Notes: generated by a model from the letters alone, not told the origin. A DNA stretch of 64,000 nt from Achromobacter sp. HZ34 (GCF_002209485.1 NZ_NJIX01000004.1:620001-684000), one strand, 5' to 3'; shown: positions 41,368-52,057, counted from the first letter of the stretch. Program-made: numbers and translations.

Positions 41368-44241
41368 ATGTCGCGCGCCCTAGACACCCATTCCGATTTC
41401 ATCCCCCGCCACATCGGTCCCTCCGATGCCGACCAGGCTGCCATGCTGGCGGTGCTGGGCCTTGACAGCCTGGACGAGCTGATCGCCCAGGTGGTGCCGC
41501 CCGCCATCCGCACGCGTGCGCCGCTGGCGCTGCCCGCCGCGCGCAGCGAGCCGGACGTGCTGGCCGAGCTCAAGCAGATCGCCGGCCGCAACAAGGTCTT
41601 CCGCAATTACATCGGCCAGGGTTACTACGGCACGCACACGCCCAACGTCATCCTGCGCAACATCCTGGAGAATCCCGCCTGGTACACGGCTTACACGCCT
41701 TACCAGCCGGAAATCTCCCAGGGCCGCCTGGAAGCGCTGCTGAACTACCAGACCATGGTGATGGACCTGACCGGCCTGGATATCGCCAATGCCTCGCTGC
41801 TGGATGAGGGCACCGCCGCCGCCGAAGCCATGACGCTGGCCCGCCGCGGCGCCAAGTCGTCCAGCAATGTCTTCTTCATTTCGCAGCACTGCCACCCCCA
41901 GACCATCGAAGTCGTGCGTACGCGCGCCGAAGGCCTGGACATCGCCGTGACGGTGGGCGACGAAGCCGCCGGCCTGCCCGACTGCTTCGGCGTGCTGCTG
42001 CAGTATCCGCACAGCCTGGGCGCCATCGGCGACTACCGCGCGCTGGCCGCGCAAGCCCATGAACAGGGCGCCGTGGTGGCTTGCGCCACCGACCTGCTGG
42101 CCCTGGCGCTGCTGACGCCGCCCGGCGAATGGGGCGCCGACATCGCCATCGGTTCGGCCCAGCGCTTCGGCGTGCCCTTCGGCTTCGGCGGCCCGCACGC
42201 CGGCTTCATGGCTTGCAAGGACGCCTACAAGCGCAGCATGCCCGGCCGCCTGGTCGGCGTGTCCAAGGACGCGCAGGGCAACACCGCGCTGCGCCTGGCC
42301 CTGCAGACCCGCGAGCAACACATCCGCCGCGAGAAGGCGACTTCCAATATCTGCACGGCGCAAGTGCTGCTGGCCGTGATGGCCGGCATGTATGCCGTGT
42401 GGCACGGTCCGGCGGGCATTCGCCGCATCGCCCAGCGCGTGCAGAGCGCCACCGCCATCCTGCGCGGCGCCTTGCAGTCGCTCGGCGCCGCGGTCGTCAA
42501 CGACACCTTCTTCGATACGCTGCTGGTGCAAACCGGCGCCGCCACGCAGGCCGTGGTCGACGCCGCGGTGGCGCAGCAGGTCAATCTGCGCGTGGTCGAT
42601 GGCAGCCAGGTGTCCGTGTCGCTGGACGAAACCGTCACCGCGGAAGACCTGCAACAACTGGCCGCCGTGTTCGCGCGCGGCCTGGGCAAGAGCGTGCCGG
42701 CGCTGGACGTCGATGCACTGGAAGCGCGCGCCGTCACCGGCATCCCGGCCGCCGTGGCGCGCCAGGGCGACATCCTGACCCATCCGATTTTCTCCAGCGT
42801 GCAATCCGAAACCGACATGCTGCGTTATCTGCGCAAGCTGTCCGACAAGGACCTGGCACTGGACCGCAGCATGATCCCGCTGGGTTCGTGCACCATGAAG
42901 CTGAACGCCACGGCCGAGATGATCCCCATCACCTGGCCCGAGTTCGCCCAGATCCATCCGTTCGCCCCCGCCGACCAGTTCGCCGGCTATGCCGAACTGA
43001 TCGAGCGCCTGTCGGCTGCCCTGTGCGAAATCACCGGCTACGACGCCGTCAGCCTGCAGCCCAATTCGGGCGCGCAGGGTGAATACGCCGGCCTGCTGGC
43101 CATCCGCGGTTATCACGAAGCCAATGACCAGCATCAGCGCGACGTCTGCCTGATCCCGTCCTCGGCGCACGGCACCAACCCCGCGTCGGCGCAGTTGGCC
43201 GGCATGCAGGTGGTGGTCGTTGCTTCCGACGCCAACGGCAACGTCGACGTGGCCGATCTGCGCGCCAAGGTGGCGCAGGTGGGCGACCGCCTGTCCGCGC
43301 TGATGATCACCTATCCCTCGACCCACGGTGTGTTCGAGGAAGCCGTCACCGAGATCTGCGAGATCGTGCACGCGGCCGGCGGCCAGGTGTACATGGACGG
43401 CGCCAACATGAACGCCATGGTGGGCGTGGCCAAGCCGGGCAAATTCGGTTCCGACGTATCGCACCTGAACCTGCACAAGACTTTCTGCATCCCGCACGGC
43501 GGCGGCGGCCCGGGCGTCGGTCCCGTGGCGGTGCGCGGCCACCTGGCTCCCTATTTGCCGGGCGTGCTGGACGCGGGTGGCAAGCTGCCCGCCGACGCCA
43601 AGGTGGGTCCGGTCTCGGCCGCTCCCTCCGGTTCGGCCGGCATCCTGCCCATCCCGTACATCTACATCGCGCTGATGGGCGCGGAAGGCCTGCTGCGCGC
43701 CACTGAAGTGGCCATCCTCAGCGCCAACTACATCGCCGAACGCCTGCGCGCGCACTATCCCGTGCTGTATTCCGGCCGTAACGGCCGGGTGGCGCACGAG
43801 TGCATCCTCGATGTGCGCCAGTTGAAGGAAACCAGCGGCATTTCCAACGAGGACATCGCCAAGCGCTTGATCGACTATGGCTTCCACGCGCCGACCATGA
43901 GCTTCCCCGTGGCCGGCACGCTGATGGTCGAGCCCACCGAATCCGAAGGCCGGGCGGAGCTGGACCGTTTCATCGATGCGATGATCGCCATTCGCGCGGA
44001 AATCGCCCAGGTGGAAAACGGTGAACGCGACCGTGAGGACAACGTGTTGAAGAACGCGCCCCATACCGCCGCCACCTTGCTGGCGGACGAATGGCATCAC
44101 GACTACCCGCGCAGCCAGGCCGCTTATCCGCTGGCCAGCCTGCGCGATGGCAAGTACTGGTCGCCGGTGGCACGCGTGGACAACGCCTACGGGGATCGCA
44201 ACCTGGTGTGCAGCTGCCTGCCGATCGAAGCGTACGCGTAA
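41368..44241 (+). CDS. gcvP: Glycine dehydrogenase (decarboxylating), P protein
   Basis: This 957-aa single-chain P protein (fused alpha and beta halves) is a PLP enzyme that decarboxylates glycine onto lipoyl-GcvH. The PLP lysine is K704 in [18 protein letters not shown]. Other blocks: [67 protein letters not shown] and [21 protein letters not shown]. The ATG at 41368 matches the usual N-terminus. A longer frame to 41287 adds a non-homologous Pro/Arg-rich stretch. It is the last gene of the operon, followed by two hairpins. Confidence 0.97.
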   Translation: MSRALDTHSDFIPRHIGPSDADQAAMLAVLGLDSLDELIAQVVPPAIRTRAPLALPAARSEPDVLAELKQIAGRNKVFRNYIGQGYYGTHTPNVILRNILENPAWYTAYTPYQPEISQGRLEALLNYQTMVMDLTGLDIANASLLDEGTAAAEAMTLARRGAKSSSNVFFISQHCHPQTIEVVRTRAEGLDIAVTVGDEAAGLPDCFGVLLQYPHSLGAIGDYRALAAQAHEQGAVVACATDLLALALLTPPGEWGADIAIGSAQRFGVPFGFGGPHAGFMACKDAYKRSMPGRLVGVSKDAQGNTALRLALQTREQHIRREKATSNICTAQVLLAVMAGMYAVWHGPAGIRRIAQRVQSATAILRGALQSLGAAVVNDTFFDTLLVQTGAATQAVVDAAVAQQVNLRVVDGSQVSVSLDETVTAEDLQQLAAVFARGLGKSVPALDVDALEARAVTGIPAAVARQGDILTHPIFSSVQSETDMLRYLRKLSDKDLALDRSMIPLGSCTMKLNATAEMIPITWPEFAQIHPFAPADQFAGYAELIERLSAALCEITGYDAVSLQPNSGAQGEYAGLLAIRGYHEANDQHQRDVCLIPSSAHGTNPASAQLAGMQVVVVASDANGNVDVADLRAKVAQVGDRLSALMITYPSTHGVFEEAVTEICEIVHAAGGQVYMDGANMNAMVGVAKPGKFGSDVSHLNLHKTFCIPHGGGGPGVGPVAVRGHLAPYLPGVLDAGGKLPADAKVGPVSAAPSGSAGILPIPYIYIALMGAEGLLRATEVAILSANYIAERLRAHYPVLYSGRNGRVAHECILDVRQLKETSGISNEDIAKRLIDYGFHAPTMSFPVAGTLMVEPTESEGRAELDRFIDAMIAIRAEIAQVENGERDREDNVLKNAPHTAATLLADEWHHDYPRSQAAYPLASLRDGKYWSPVARVDNAYGDRNLVCSCLPIEAYA

Positions 44242-44250
44242 GCCGCGGGC

Positions 44251-44270
44251 GGGTCAGGAACACCTGACCC
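44251..44270 (+). terminator. First hairpin after gcvP
   Basis: GGGTCAGG / CCTGACCC form a perfect 8-bp stem with an AACA loop, 10 bp past the gcvP stop. No T-run follows directly. It probably acts with the stronger hairpin at 44278. Confidence 0.5.
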
Positions 44271-44277
44271 TTCCCCC

Positions 44278-44313
44278 AAAAACAAACTGGCCCCCAGGGG
44301 CCAGTTTGTTTTT
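44278..44313. terminator. Bidirectional intrinsic terminator between gcvP and mmsA
   Basis: A 17-bp perfect inverted repeat, AAAAACAAACTGGCCCC / GGGGCCAGTTTGTTTTT, has a 2-nt loop. The A/T flanks give a U-tract in either direction, suiting the convergent gcvP and dehydrogenase genes. Confidence 0.9.
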
Positions 44314-44335
44314 CAAGATGCCGGCGGCCAAGCCA

Positions 44336-45814
44336 CTATGGCTTACCACCGGTGTCGTCGGTCTGGTCCGGCCAGCGTTGCGACACGCTCTTGTAGCGCG
44401 TGTGGAAGCGCAAGCCTTCTTCGCCATGTAACGCGACGTCGCCGAACAGCGAGCGCTTCCATCCGCCCAGGGAATGCCATGCCGCCGGCGCCGGTATGGG
44501 TACGTTGATGCCGACCATGCCGGTGCGTACGCCGCGGGTAAACGCACGCGCGGTGGCGCCGTCGCGTGTGTAGCATGACGCACCGTTGGCGTATTCGTGC
44601 CGATTGATCAAACCCACCGCCGTCTTCAAATCCGGCACGCGCAAGACGCACAGCACCGGACCCAGGATCTCCTCGCGGTAGACGTTCATGGTCGGCCGCA
44701 CGTGGTCGAACAAGGTACCGCCCACGAAGTAGCCCTTCTCGTAGCCCGGCACCTGCAGATCGCGGCCATCCACGACCACCGTGGCGCCGGCTTCGGCGCC
44801 GTCTTCGATATAGCCCAGCACCTTGACGCGATGCTGGGCGCTGATCAACGGACCCATCTGGCTGCGCGCATCCATGCCGCTGCCGATTTTCAAGTCGCGC
44901 ACGCGCGGCGCCAGGCGCTCGACCAGCGCATCGCCGACACTGCCCACCGCGACGGCCACCGAGACCGCCATGCCACGCTCGCCCGCCGTACCGTACGCCG
45001 CGCGCAACAGCGCCTCCGCCGCCAGGTCCAGGTTGGCGTCCGGCATGACCACCAGATGGTTCTTCGCGCCCCCCAGCGCCTGCACCCGCTTGCCGCGCGT
45101 GGTGGCCTGGGTGTGAACGTATTGCGCCGTGGCGGACGAACCGGCGAAGGACAACGCCTGTACGTCTTCGTGCGCGATCAGCGCATCCACCGCCAGTTTG
45201 TCGCCGTGCAATACGTTGAACACCCCCGCCGGCAGGCCGGCCTGGCGCAGCAGTTCGCCCAGCCGCACGGCAATCGAGGGTGTGCGTTCGGACGGCTTGA
45301 GGACGAAGGTATTGCCGCAGGCCAGCGCCAAGGGAAACATCCAGCAGGGCGCCAGCAGGGGCAGGTTGAAAGGCGTGATGCCGACCACCACGCCCAGCGG
45401 TTCGCGCACGTTCCAGCTGTCGATGCCATCGTCGGCCTGTTCCGTGTACTGGCCCTTGAGCAGTTGCGGGATGCCGCAGGCGTACGCCACCATGTCGATG
45501 GCGCGGGTTACCTCGCTGCGTGCTTCGGCCAGTACCTTGCCGTGCTCTTGCGTGATGGTCGCGGCCAGCGCGTCCAGGTTCTGCTCCAGCAGCGCCTTGA
45601 AACTGAAGAGGACGCGCGCGCGCCGTTGGGGTGGCGTTTCCGCCCACGCGGGAAAGGCCTCGCGCGCCGCCGCCACGGCCAGGTCGACCTCGTCGGGTCC
45701 GGCCAGCGGGATGTTGGAAACGATCTCGCCGCGCGCCGGGTCGAAACCATCGGCATAACGGGAGCTGCGGCCATCATAGGGCTGGCCGTTGATGAAATGC
45801 GGAATCTTCAGCAT
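44336..45814 (-). CDS. mmsA: MmsA-type CoA-acylating semialdehyde dehydrogenase lacking the catalytic cysteine
   Basis: This 492-aa ALDH-superfamily protein of the methylmalonate/malonate-semialdehyde dehydrogenase branch shows [74 protein letters not shown] and [17 protein letters not shown]. Active family members read AGERCMA (or AGQRCMA). Here the protein reads AGERGMA, with Gly281 encoded by GGC at 44972-44974. The nucleophile that forms the thioacyl intermediate is therefore missing, so dehydrogenase activity is unlikely as written. The rest of the gene is intact and full length. It follows the aminotransferase gene on the same strand, suggesting a beta-alanine/beta-aminoisobutyrate-type pathway. 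Confidence 0.88.
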   Translation of the reverse strand: MLKIPHFINGQPYDGRSSRYADGFDPARGEIVSNIPLAGPDEVDLAVAAAREAFPAWAETPPQRRARVLFSFKALLEQNLDALAATITQEHGKVLAEARSEVTRAIDMVAYACGIPQLLKGQYTEQADDGIDSWNVREPLGVVVGITPFNLPLLAPCWMFPLALACGNTFVLKPSERTPSIAVRLGELLRQAGLPAGVFNVLHGDKLAVDALIAHEDVQALSFAGSSATAQYVHTQATTRGKRVQALGGAKNHLVVMPDANLDLAAEALLRAAYGTAGERGMAVSVAVAVGSVGDALVERLAPRVRDLKIGSGMDARSQMGPLISAQHRVKVLGYIEDGAEAGATVVVDGRDLQVPGYEKGYFVGGTLFDHVRPTMNVYREEILGPVLCVLRVPDLKTAVGLINRHEYANGASCYTRDGATARAFTRGVRTGMVGINVPIPAPAAWHSLGGWKRSLFGDVALHGEEGLRFHTRYKSVSQRWPDQTDDTGGKP

Positions 45815-45948
45815 GACGGGTAGGAAGGGCAGATGGGTCCACGAACACGGTAGCGGTTCGGGCAGGCTTCAAGTATTACCCAGAGGCTTTCGTCTATTCG
45901 GATCATAGGGGATATTTGATGACACCCCCGCGCGACCCTTGAAAGCAT

Positions 45949-45988
45949 TTCGCCCCGTGCCATGCAGGAACGCATGGCACGGGGCGAA
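45949..45988 (-). terminator. Large hairpin between aminotransferase and mmsA genes
   Basis: TTCGCCCCGTGCCATGC (45949-45965) and GCATGGCACGGGGCGAA (45972-45988) form a perfect 17-bp stem with a 6-nt loop, 20 bp past the aminotransferase stop. On the minus strand it is followed by ATGCTTTC rather than a clean U-tract. It may reduce read-through or protect the upstream message. Confidence 0.6.
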
Positions 45989-46008
45989 GGAAACGCTTCA
46001 GAAATCGA

Positions 46009-47331
46009 TCAGGCGATTTCCTTGAGCACCTTGCCGATGGTGTCGAAGATTTCGCCGATCTGCGCTTCGTCGATGATCAGGGGCGGCGAAATCGCCAGGA
46101 TGTCGCCGGTGTAGCGCACCATCAGGCCGGCGTCGAAGCACTGCTTGAACGCTTCGGCCGCGCGCGCGCCCGGCGCGCCGTCGCGCGAAGACAGCTCGAT
46201 CCCGGCCACCAGGCCGATGTTGCGCACGTCGATCACGTGGCGCGCGCCGCGCAGGCCATGGGCCGCCTTTTCGAAAGCCGGGGCCAGGTCGCGGGCACGG
46301 CCGAACAGGTTTTCGCGGCGATAGATGTCCAGGGTGGCCAGGATGGCGGCCGCCGCCAGGGGGTGCGCCGAGTAGGTATAACCGTGGAAGAACTCGATGC
46401 CGCCGTTGACCGCGTTGACGATGCCGTCATGCACTTCGCGCTTGACGGCTACCGCGCCGGCCGGCACGGCGGCATTGCTGACGCCCTTGGCCATGACGAT
46501 CAGGTCCGGCGTCACGCCGAAGAACTCGCTGGCGGTGGCGGCACCCAGGCGGCCATAGGCGGTGATGACTTCGTCGAAAATCAGCAGGATGCCGTGCTTG
46601 GCGGTGATTTCGCGCAGGCGCTGCAGATAGCCTTGCGGCGGGATCAGCACGCCGGTCGAACCGGCCATGGGTTCGACGATGACGGCCGCCACGGTGGACG
46701 GGTCATGCAGGGCCAGGATGCGTTCCAGGTCATCGGCCAGGTGTGCGCCCCAGGCCGGCTGGCCCTTGGAGAAAGCGTTCTTTTCCAGATTGTGGGTATG
46801 CGGCAGGTGATCCACCGACGGCAGCAGGGCGCCGGAGAAGGTCTTGCGGTTGCCCGAGATCCCGCCTACCGAGATGCCGCCGAAGCCCACGCCGTGGTAG
46901 CCGCGTTCACGGCCGATCAGGCGGGTGCGCTGCCCTTCGCCGCGTGCGCGGTGATAGGCCAGGGCGATCTTCAGTGCCGTGTCGACCGATTCCGAGCCGG
47001 AGTTGGTGAAGAATATGCGGTCCAGACCGGCCGGCATCAGGCCGGCCACGGCGGTGGCGGCCTCGAAGGCCAGCGGGTGGCCCAGCTGGAAGCCGGGGGC
47101 ATAGTCCAGATGCGCGGCCTGGCTGGCGATGGCCTGGGCGATTTCCGTGCGGCAGTGGCCGGCGTTGACGCACCACAGGCCGGCGGTGCCGTCCAGGATC
47201 TGCCTGCCGTCCAGCGACGTGTAGTACATGCCCTTGGCGCTGGCCAGCATGCGCGGGTCGGCCTTGAACTGACGGTTGGCGGTAAAGGGCATCCACAGAT
47301 GCGACAGGTCGGGCAGGGCGGGGGCGTTCAT
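46009..47331 (-). CDS. Omega-amino acid:pyruvate aminotransferase (class III)
   Basis: This 440-aa class III PLP transaminase is of the beta-alanine:pyruvate type. MNAPALPDLSHLWMPFTANRQFK is the typical N-terminus of that subgroup. GSES lies at residues 112-115, the PLP-ring aspartate is D253 in IFDEVITAYGRLG, and the Schiff-base lysine is K282 in VMAKGVSNAAVPAGAV. It converts omega-amino acids plus pyruvate into semialdehydes plus alanine, and the semialdehyde would be handed to the MmsA-type protein encoded downstream. GGAG six bases before the ATG at 47331 fixes the start. The frame runs on upstream without homology. The divergent MocR-type regulator probably controls it. Confidence 0.92.
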   Translation of the reverse strand: MNAPALPDLSHLWMPFTANRQFKADPRMLASAKGMYYTSLDGRQILDGTAGLWCVNAGHCRTEIAQAIASQAAHLDYAPGFQLGHPLAFEAATAVAGLMPAGLDRIFFTNSGSESVDTALKIALAYHRARGEGQRTRLIGRERGYHGVGFGGISVGGISGNRKTFSGALLPSVDHLPHTHNLEKNAFSKGQPAWGAHLADDLERILALHDPSTVAAVIVEPMAGSTGVLIPPQGYLQRLREITAKHGILLIFDEVITAYGRLGAATASEFFGVTPDLIVMAKGVSNAAVPAGAVAVKREVHDGIVNAVNGGIEFFHGYTYSAHPLAAAAILATLDIYRRENLFGRARDLAPAFEKAAHGLRGARHVIDVRNIGLVAGIELSSRDGAPGARAAEAFKQCFDAGLMVRYTGDILAISPPLIIDEAQIGEIFDTIGKVLKEIA

Positions 47332-47408
47332 GGATGGCTCCAGGAGTAAGCGGTAAGCAGCTGAGTGGCAATAGCGGCGATTTTGGCTCCAGCGCAGAGG
47401 CATGAACA

Positions 47409-47464
47409 TATACAATCCATGCAAATCTCCCTGACCGTACAGGTATATCCTGGACGACTGTATA
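47409..47464. promoter_or_regulatory. Inverted TATACA/TGTATA boxes in the MocR-aminotransferase intergenic region
   Basis: TATACA (47409-47414) and TGTATA (47459-47464) flank a third, similar stretch, GTACAGGTATAT (47438-47449), in the 228-bp AT-richer divergent region. MocR regulators bind spaced repeats, so this is a plausible operator region. The spacing is unverified. Confidence 0.3.
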
Positions 47465-47559
47465 GAATTCTGATGCCTCGCGCCCCGCAACCGGCCACTG
47501 GCCACCGGCTGACGAGGTGTCCCCCTCCGCCTTCCTGGTGACCAGCAGCGAGTACTGCC

Positions 47560-49014
47560 GTGACCGATCTTCCGCTCATCGAATTCGAACCCGTGCGTGA
47601 CCGGGCGCATGCGCCGACCTTGGTCCAGCAGGTCATCGACGCCGTCACGCGGGCCATCGATACGCAGGCCTTGCGTCCCGGCATGGCCCTGCCGTCCGTA
47701 CGCGACTTCGCACGCGGTCATCGAATCAGCACCTTCACGGTCGCGGCAGCCTATGCGCGGCTGGTCGCGGCGGGGCGCGTCATTGCCCGGCCGGGCGCCG
47801 GCTACCGCGTCGCGCCTCGCTCCAACGCGGCGCCGGGTGCCGCCGCCGACGCGCCGCCGCGTCCCTGGTCGCCGCCCACCCTGGGCGCGGAGTGGCTGCT
47901 GTCGGACGTCTACGCCGACCATTCCATCCCGGTGAAGTCCGGTTGCGGCTGGTTGCCGGGCGAATGGCTCAACGAGGACGGCTTGCATCTGGGCCTGCGC
48001 CATGTCGCCCGGGTGCCCGGCGGACGCATCACGGGTTACGGCCATCCCTATGGCTATGCGCCGTTGCGGGCCACCATCGCCGACCATCTGGCCGGCCTGG
48101 GCCTGGTGGTGCAGCCCGATCAAGTGCTGCTGACCCAGGGCGTGACGCATGGGCTCGACCTTGCCATCCGCACGCTGTTGCGGCCCGGCGATACCGTCGT
48201 GGTGGAACGCCCCTGTTATGCCAATCTGCTGCCGCTGCTGCGCCTGGCCGGCCTGCGCATCGTATCGGTCGAGCGCGGCCCCAACGGCCTGGACTGCCAG
48301 GCGCTGGAGCAGTTGGCGGTGCTGCACCGGCCGCGTGCCCTGTTCGTCAATCCGGTCCTGCAGAATCCCACCGGCGCCACCTTGACCATGGCGAATGCCT
48401 TCCAGTTGCTGCGCGTGGCTGAGCAGCACGATATGTGGATCGTCGAGGACGATATTTCCCGCGAGCTGGCGGTGGGGGTGGCACCCATGCTGGCGGCGCT
48501 GGATGGCGCGCGCCGGGTGGTGTATCTCAGCGGTTATTCCAAAGTGGTCAGCCCGTCGGTGCGGGTGGGCTATCTGGTGGCTCACGCCGACGTCGTGCGC
48601 GACATGGCGCGCACCAAGATGGCCGTGGGCCTGACTTCACCGGAAATCCTCGAACGGGTGGTGCATCAGGCCTTGCATGAAGGCCGCTACCAGGCCCACG
48701 TCACGCGCGTGCGGGAACGCCTGGCGCTGGCGCATGGCAAGGTGGCGCAGGCCCTGGCTGAGCTGGGCATGACCTTGCATTCCGAGCCACGTGCCGGCCT
48801 GTTCCTGTGGGCCGGCTTGCCAGGCGTGTGGCCGGGCAACGCCAACGCGCTGGCCAGCCGCGCCTTGAACGACGGCATCTGGCTGGCGCCGGGTTCCTAT
48901 TTCGATGCCGACCAGGAAGACATCCCCTGGCTGCGCCTGAACGTCGCGTACTCGGACGACGCCTCGTTATGGCGCTTCCTGCGGCAGGTGTCCCTGCGGC
49001 AGACCCTGGAATAG
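47560..49014 (+). CDS. MocR-type (GntR-aminotransferase) transcriptional regulator
   Basis: This 484-aa fusion has an N-terminal GntR winged helix (residues 10-85: APTLVQQVIDAVTRAIDTQALRPGMALPSVRDFARGHRISTFTVAAAYARLVAAG) and a C-terminal fold-type I aminotransferase domain with the PLP lysine K328 (VVYLSGYSKVVSPSVRVGYL). MocR proteins sense PLP or amino compounds and usually control an adjacent divergent gene, here the omega-amino acid aminotransferase. The start is a GTG at 47560. No ATG lies nearby and the winged helix begins immediately. No strong Shine-Dalgarno is evident. Confidence 0.92.
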   Translation: MTDLPLIEFEPVRDRAHAPTLVQQVIDAVTRAIDTQALRPGMALPSVRDFARGHRISTFTVAAAYARLVAAGRVIARPGAGYRVAPRSNAAPGAAADAPPRPWSPPTLGAEWLLSDVYADHSIPVKSGCGWLPGEWLNEDGLHLGLRHVARVPGGRITGYGHPYGYAPLRATIADHLAGLGLVVQPDQVLLTQGVTHGLDLAIRTLLRPGDTVVVERPCYANLLPLLRLAGLRIVSVERGPNGLDCQALEQLAVLHRPRALFVNPVLQNPTGATLTMANAFQLLRVAEQHDMWIVEDDISRELAVGVAPMLAALDGARRVVYLSGYSKVVSPSVRVGYLVAHADVVRDMARTKMAVGLTSPEILERVVHQALHEGRYQAHVTRVRERLALAHGKVAQALAELGMTLHSEPRAGLFLWAGLPGVWPGNANALASRALNDGIWLAPGSYFDADQEDIPWLRLNVAYSDDASLWRFLRQVSLRQTLE

Positions 49015-49066
49015 GGCGACGTCGTTGCGAAGCAAGGCCGGTATCGATATCAACCGTGCAGCGATA

Positions 49067-49633
49067 TCAACGGGCCTGGCGCTCGTATTCGACGAAGTCG
49101 TATTCGTAGCCGTTTTCGCCGGGCTGCCCCTGGCGCGACACTTCGCGCCAGGCGCCCGCCGGCAGTTCGGGAAACCAGGCATCGCCCTGCACATCCGCCT
49201 GCACCTCGGTGGCGACGATGCGATCGGCCAGCGGGAGGGCCGCCGCGTAGATCTGCGCGCCGCCGATCACGCACACCTGCGCGACATCCGCGCAGGCAGC
49301 CAGCGCGGCCGGCAGGCTGCCCACCACTTCAGCGCCGCCAGCCACATAGCCGGCATCCCGGCTGATGACGATATTGCGCCGCCCCGGCAGCGGCCGGCCC
49401 AGCGATTCCCAGGTCTTGCGCCCCATGACGATGGGATGCCCCAAGGTCGTGCGCTTGAAATGCGCCAGGTCGCCCGGCAATTTCCAGGGCAGGGCGTTGT
49501 CGCGGCCGATCACCCGGTTGCGCGCATAGGCGACGACCAGCGTCAGCACGGGCGCCGCGGCCGAGCCGTTGGCGTCCCGCGTGGCCGATGCAGGCGCGGC
49601 CTGCGTCGCGCCTGCTGCTGCACCGATAGTCAT
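49067..49633 (-). CDS. folA: Dihydrofolate reductase
   Basis: This 188-aa DHFR reduces dihydrofolate to tetrahydrofolate with NADPH. After an Ala-rich tail of about 28 residues the canonical fold begins at [63 protein letters not shown], with the catalytic Asp in [22 protein letters not shown] is the NADPH-site motif. The ATG overlaps the thyA stop by ATGA (49630-49633), coupling the two enzymes of the thymidylate cycle. The N-terminal tail is longer than in most DHFRs (about 160 aa). Confidence 0.95.
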   Translation of the reverse strand: MTIGAAAGATQAAPASATRDANGSAAAPVLTLVVAYARNRVIGRDNALPWKLPGDLAHFKRTTLGHPIVMGRKTWESLGRPLPGRRNIVISRDAGYVAGGAEVVGSLPAALAACADVAQVCVIGGAQIYAAALPLADRIVATEVQADVQGDAWFPELPAGAWREVSRQGQPGENGYEYDFVEYERQAR

Positions 49634-50424
49634 ACCGCCACCTGCCCCTTGATGTGTGGATGGAACTGGTAGTCGACGATTTCGAAGTCTTCGTACTCGT
49701 AATCGAACAGGGTGGGGGGCTTGCGCTTGATATTCAGCTTCGGATACGGATACGGCTCGCGCGACAGCTGCAACTCGACCTGCTCGAAGTGATTGCTGTA
49801 GATATGGCAATCGCCGCCGGTCCAGATGAAATCGCCCGGCTCCAGGTCGCACTGTTGCGCCACCATGTGCGTCAGCAGGGCATAGCTGGCGATATTGAAG
49901 GGCACACCCAGGAAGATGTCCGCGCTGCGCTGGTACAACTGGCAGGACAGCTTGCCGTCGGCCACGTAGAACTGCATGAACGCGTGGCAGGGCGGCAGCG
50001 CCATATTGGGGATCTCGCCCACGTTCCACGCCGAAACGATCAGGCGGCGCGAATCGGGCGTGCGGCGAATCTGGTCGAGCAACTGGCTGATCTGGTCGAT
50101 ATGGCCGCCGTCCGGCGTCGGCCACGAGCGCCATTGAACCCCGTAGACAGGACCCAGGTCGCCGTTGGCGTCGGCCCATTCGTCCCAGATGGTGACGCCG
50201 CGTTCCTGCAGCCAGCGCACGTTGGCGTCGCCGCGCAGGAACCAGAGCAGCTCGATGAAGATGCTCTTGGTGTGCAGCTTCTTGGTGGTGACCAGGGGGA
50301 AGCCCTGGGCCAGGTCGAAGCGCATCTGGTAGCCGAAGGCCGAGCGCGTGCCGGTACCGGTGCGGTCGGTCTTGGTGACGCCATGTTCGTAGACATGGCG
50401 CATGAAATCTTCGTATTGGGCCAT
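49630..50424 (-). CDS. thyA: Thymidylate synthase
   Basis: This 264-aa enzyme, the same length as E. coli ThyA, methylates dUMP to dTMP using methylene-THF and yields dihydrofolate for FolA. The catalytic cysteine is in [15 protein letters not shown]. Other blocks: [52 protein letters not shown] and [13 protein letters not shown]. It lies between osmC-like and folA genes with 3-bp and -4-bp spacings, a tight operon. Confidence 0.97.
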   Translation of the reverse strand: MAQYEDFMRHVYEHGVTKTDRTGTGTRSAFGYQMRFDLAQGFPLVTTKKLHTKSIFIELLWFLRGDANVRWLQERGVTIWDEWADANGDLGPVYGVQWRSWPTPDGGHIDQISQLLDQIRRTPDSRRLIVSAWNVGEIPNMALPPCHAFMQFYVADGKLSCQLYQRSADIFLGVPFNIASYALLTHMVAQQCDLEPGDFIWTGGDCHIYSNHFEQVELQLSREPYPYPKLNIKRKPPTLFDYEYEDFEIVDYQFHPHIKGQVAV

Positions 50425-50427
50425 GGC

Positions 50428-50874
50428 TCAGGCCGCCTGGGCGGTGTCTTCGCTGGTATCTACCACTTCGACGGAGAAGGTCAGTTCGGCGGTGGCGGCC
50501 AGCATGGCCGAGGCCGAGCAGTACTTCTCGTGCGACAACTGCACGGCGCGCTCGACTGCCGCGCGCGGCAGCTTGCTGCCGGTGACCGTGAAGGCGAAGT
50601 GGATCTTGGTGAACACCTTGGGGTCGGTATCGGCACGGTCCGCATGCAGCTTGACGTTGCAGCCGGTGACGGCGTGGCGGCCGCGCTTCAGGATCAGCAC
50701 CACGTCGTAGGCCGTGCAGCCGCCGGTACCGGCCAGCACCATTTCCATGGGACGAAAGGCCAGGTCATGGCCGCCGCCATCCACGGCGCCGTCCATCGCG
50801 GCGATGTGGCCGCTGCCGGAGGTGGCTACGAACAGCATGCCCGAAGGGCCGCCCCAATCGATGGTGCATTCCAT
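50428..50874 (-). CDS. OsmC-family protein
   Basis: This 148-aa OsmC/YhfA-like protein has the family core RPMEMVLAGTGGCTAYDVVLILKRGRHAVTGCNVKLHADRADTDPKVFTKIHFAFTVTG and SHEKYCSASAMLAATAELTFSVEVV, with the two reactive cysteines (GGCTAYD and KYCSASAM). OsmC/Ohr proteins reduce organic hydroperoxides. The YhfA subgroup has no firm substrate. The ATG at 50874 is preferred to a longer frame from 50940. It is the first gene of an osmC-thyA-folA operon. Confidence 0.9.
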   Translation of the reverse strand: MECTIDWGGPSGMLFVATSGSGHIAAMDGAVDGGGHDLAFRPMEMVLAGTGGCTAYDVVLILKRGRHAVTGCNVKLHADRADTDPKVFTKIHFAFTVTGSKLPRAAVERAVQLSHEKYCSASAMLAATAELTFSVEVVDTSEDTAQAA

Positions 50875-51229
50875 GTCGAAATCCCGTATTTGCTCAAGGT
50901 TGCGTGCGCGGCGCCGCGCGGGCCCCGTGCCAAAGCGCAAATGATAGCCGGTTCGCCGTTACCCATCCGGGAAGCCCACGGCGCCGACGCGGCCACGCGG
51001 CAAGCGGATTGCTGAGCTGGCGCTATGTCCGCCAGGCAGCGCTGCCTGGCCTGGAACCGAGGCCGTGGCATCCGCTGTAGCTCTCTGATCAGGATCAAGA
51101 CGTATTCTCGTAATCCCTCAATACAATAGCGGCTTGTCGCCACGTGCCCAGCGGGTTGCCATGGCCGTCATGTACCGCCCACGGGCCACCCGGTGCTACC
51201 CGCGGGGCGCGTTGTTACCAGGAGTTCTC

Positions 51230-51931
51230 ATGTCTTCCTCCGCTACTCCCCATTCTTCCGGCACTCCGGCTTCCGCCGCCGCTCCGGGTTTCCTGCGGCG
51301 TCGCAGCCTGCTGGACAATCTGCTGGGCGAGGTCGACCGTGCCTTGCAGGTGCTTTCCAACAACGCCAGCGCCGGCCGGCCATACCCGGCGGGCGCTGAA
51401 GTGGCGGACGACCCGCTGTCGGCGCAGGAAAAACGCCATGCCGCCGGGCTGATGCGGGTCAACCACGTGGGCGAGGTTTGCGCGCAGGCCCTGTATCGAG
51501 GCCAGGCCGTGGCGTGCGCCGACGCCAATGCCCGGGCGCTGCTGCGCGACGCCGCCGCCGAGGAAGTCGACCACCTGGCCTGGTGCGCGCGCCGCCTGGG
51601 AGAACTGAACAGCCATGTCAGCCTGTTCAATCCCATCTGGTACGCCGGCTCTTTCGCCCTTGGCCTGGCGGCGGGGCGTGCCGGCGTGCCGCGCAATCTC
51701 GGCTTCATGGCGGAAACCGAACGCCAGGTGGAAGCCCATCTGGACAGCCATTTGAAGATCCTGCCGGCCCAGGACATCCGTTCGCGCAACGTGGTTGAAC
51801 AGATGAAGCAGGACGAGATCAACCATAGGGTCAGCGCCGAGCGGGCCGGTGCCACCCCCTTGCCCCTGCCGGTGCGCGGTGCCATGCGGGCGTTGTCGCG
51901 GGTGATGACGACCACGGCGTATTGGATCTAG
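51230..51931 (+). CDS. coq7: 3-demethoxyubiquinol 3-hydroxylase (Coq7)
   Basis: This 233-aa di-iron hydroxylase acts in ubiquinone biosynthesis. The iron ligands lie in [51 protein letters not shown] and [15 protein letters not shown], giving the paired E/EXXH pattern. The Coq7 fold is preceded by an N-terminal Ser/Ala-rich tail. AGGAG lies six bases before the ATG at 51230. It is a single gene, with a candidate sRNA following. Confidence 0.95.
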   Translation: MSSSATPHSSGTPASAAAPGFLRRRSLLDNLLGEVDRALQVLSNNASAGRPYPAGAEVADDPLSAQEKRHAAGLMRVNHVGEVCAQALYRGQAVACADANARALLRDAAAEEVDHLAWCARRLGELNSHVSLFNPIWYAGSFALGLAAGRAGVPRNLGFMAETERQVEAHLDSHLKILPAQDIRSRNVVEQMKQDEINHRVSAERAGATPLPLPVRGAMRALSRVMTTTAYWI

Positions 51932-52045
51932 GACTAGCCGGGGCAGACGGATCTGACGAGGCGCCGAACGTTACAGGGTTAACCCGCAAGTGCGTCCCCA
52001 TAATTGCAGTCGCCTTGCCGGCTGAGTGGGGGCGGGCGGCGGGTT

Positions 52046-52051
52046 TATAAT
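52046..52051 (+). promoter_or_regulatory. Consensus -10 element upstream of candidate sRNA
   Basis: TATAAT matches the sigma70 -10 consensus exactly. No good -35 lies 16-18 bp upstream, so an activator or another promoter may be used. A second candidate, TTGCAT-N17-TAATAT, lies at 52106-52134. Confidence 0.45.
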
Positions 52052-52057
52052 GCGATG

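Noticed and set aside
41380-44100. About 900-codon minus-strand open frame within gcvP
   Set aside because: It is antisense to gcvP, His/Gly/Arg-rich, with no recognisable domain.
47332-48585. Upstream extension of the aminotransferase frame
   Set aside because: It is antisense to the MocR gene. The N-terminus at 47331 matches the family and has a GGAG site.
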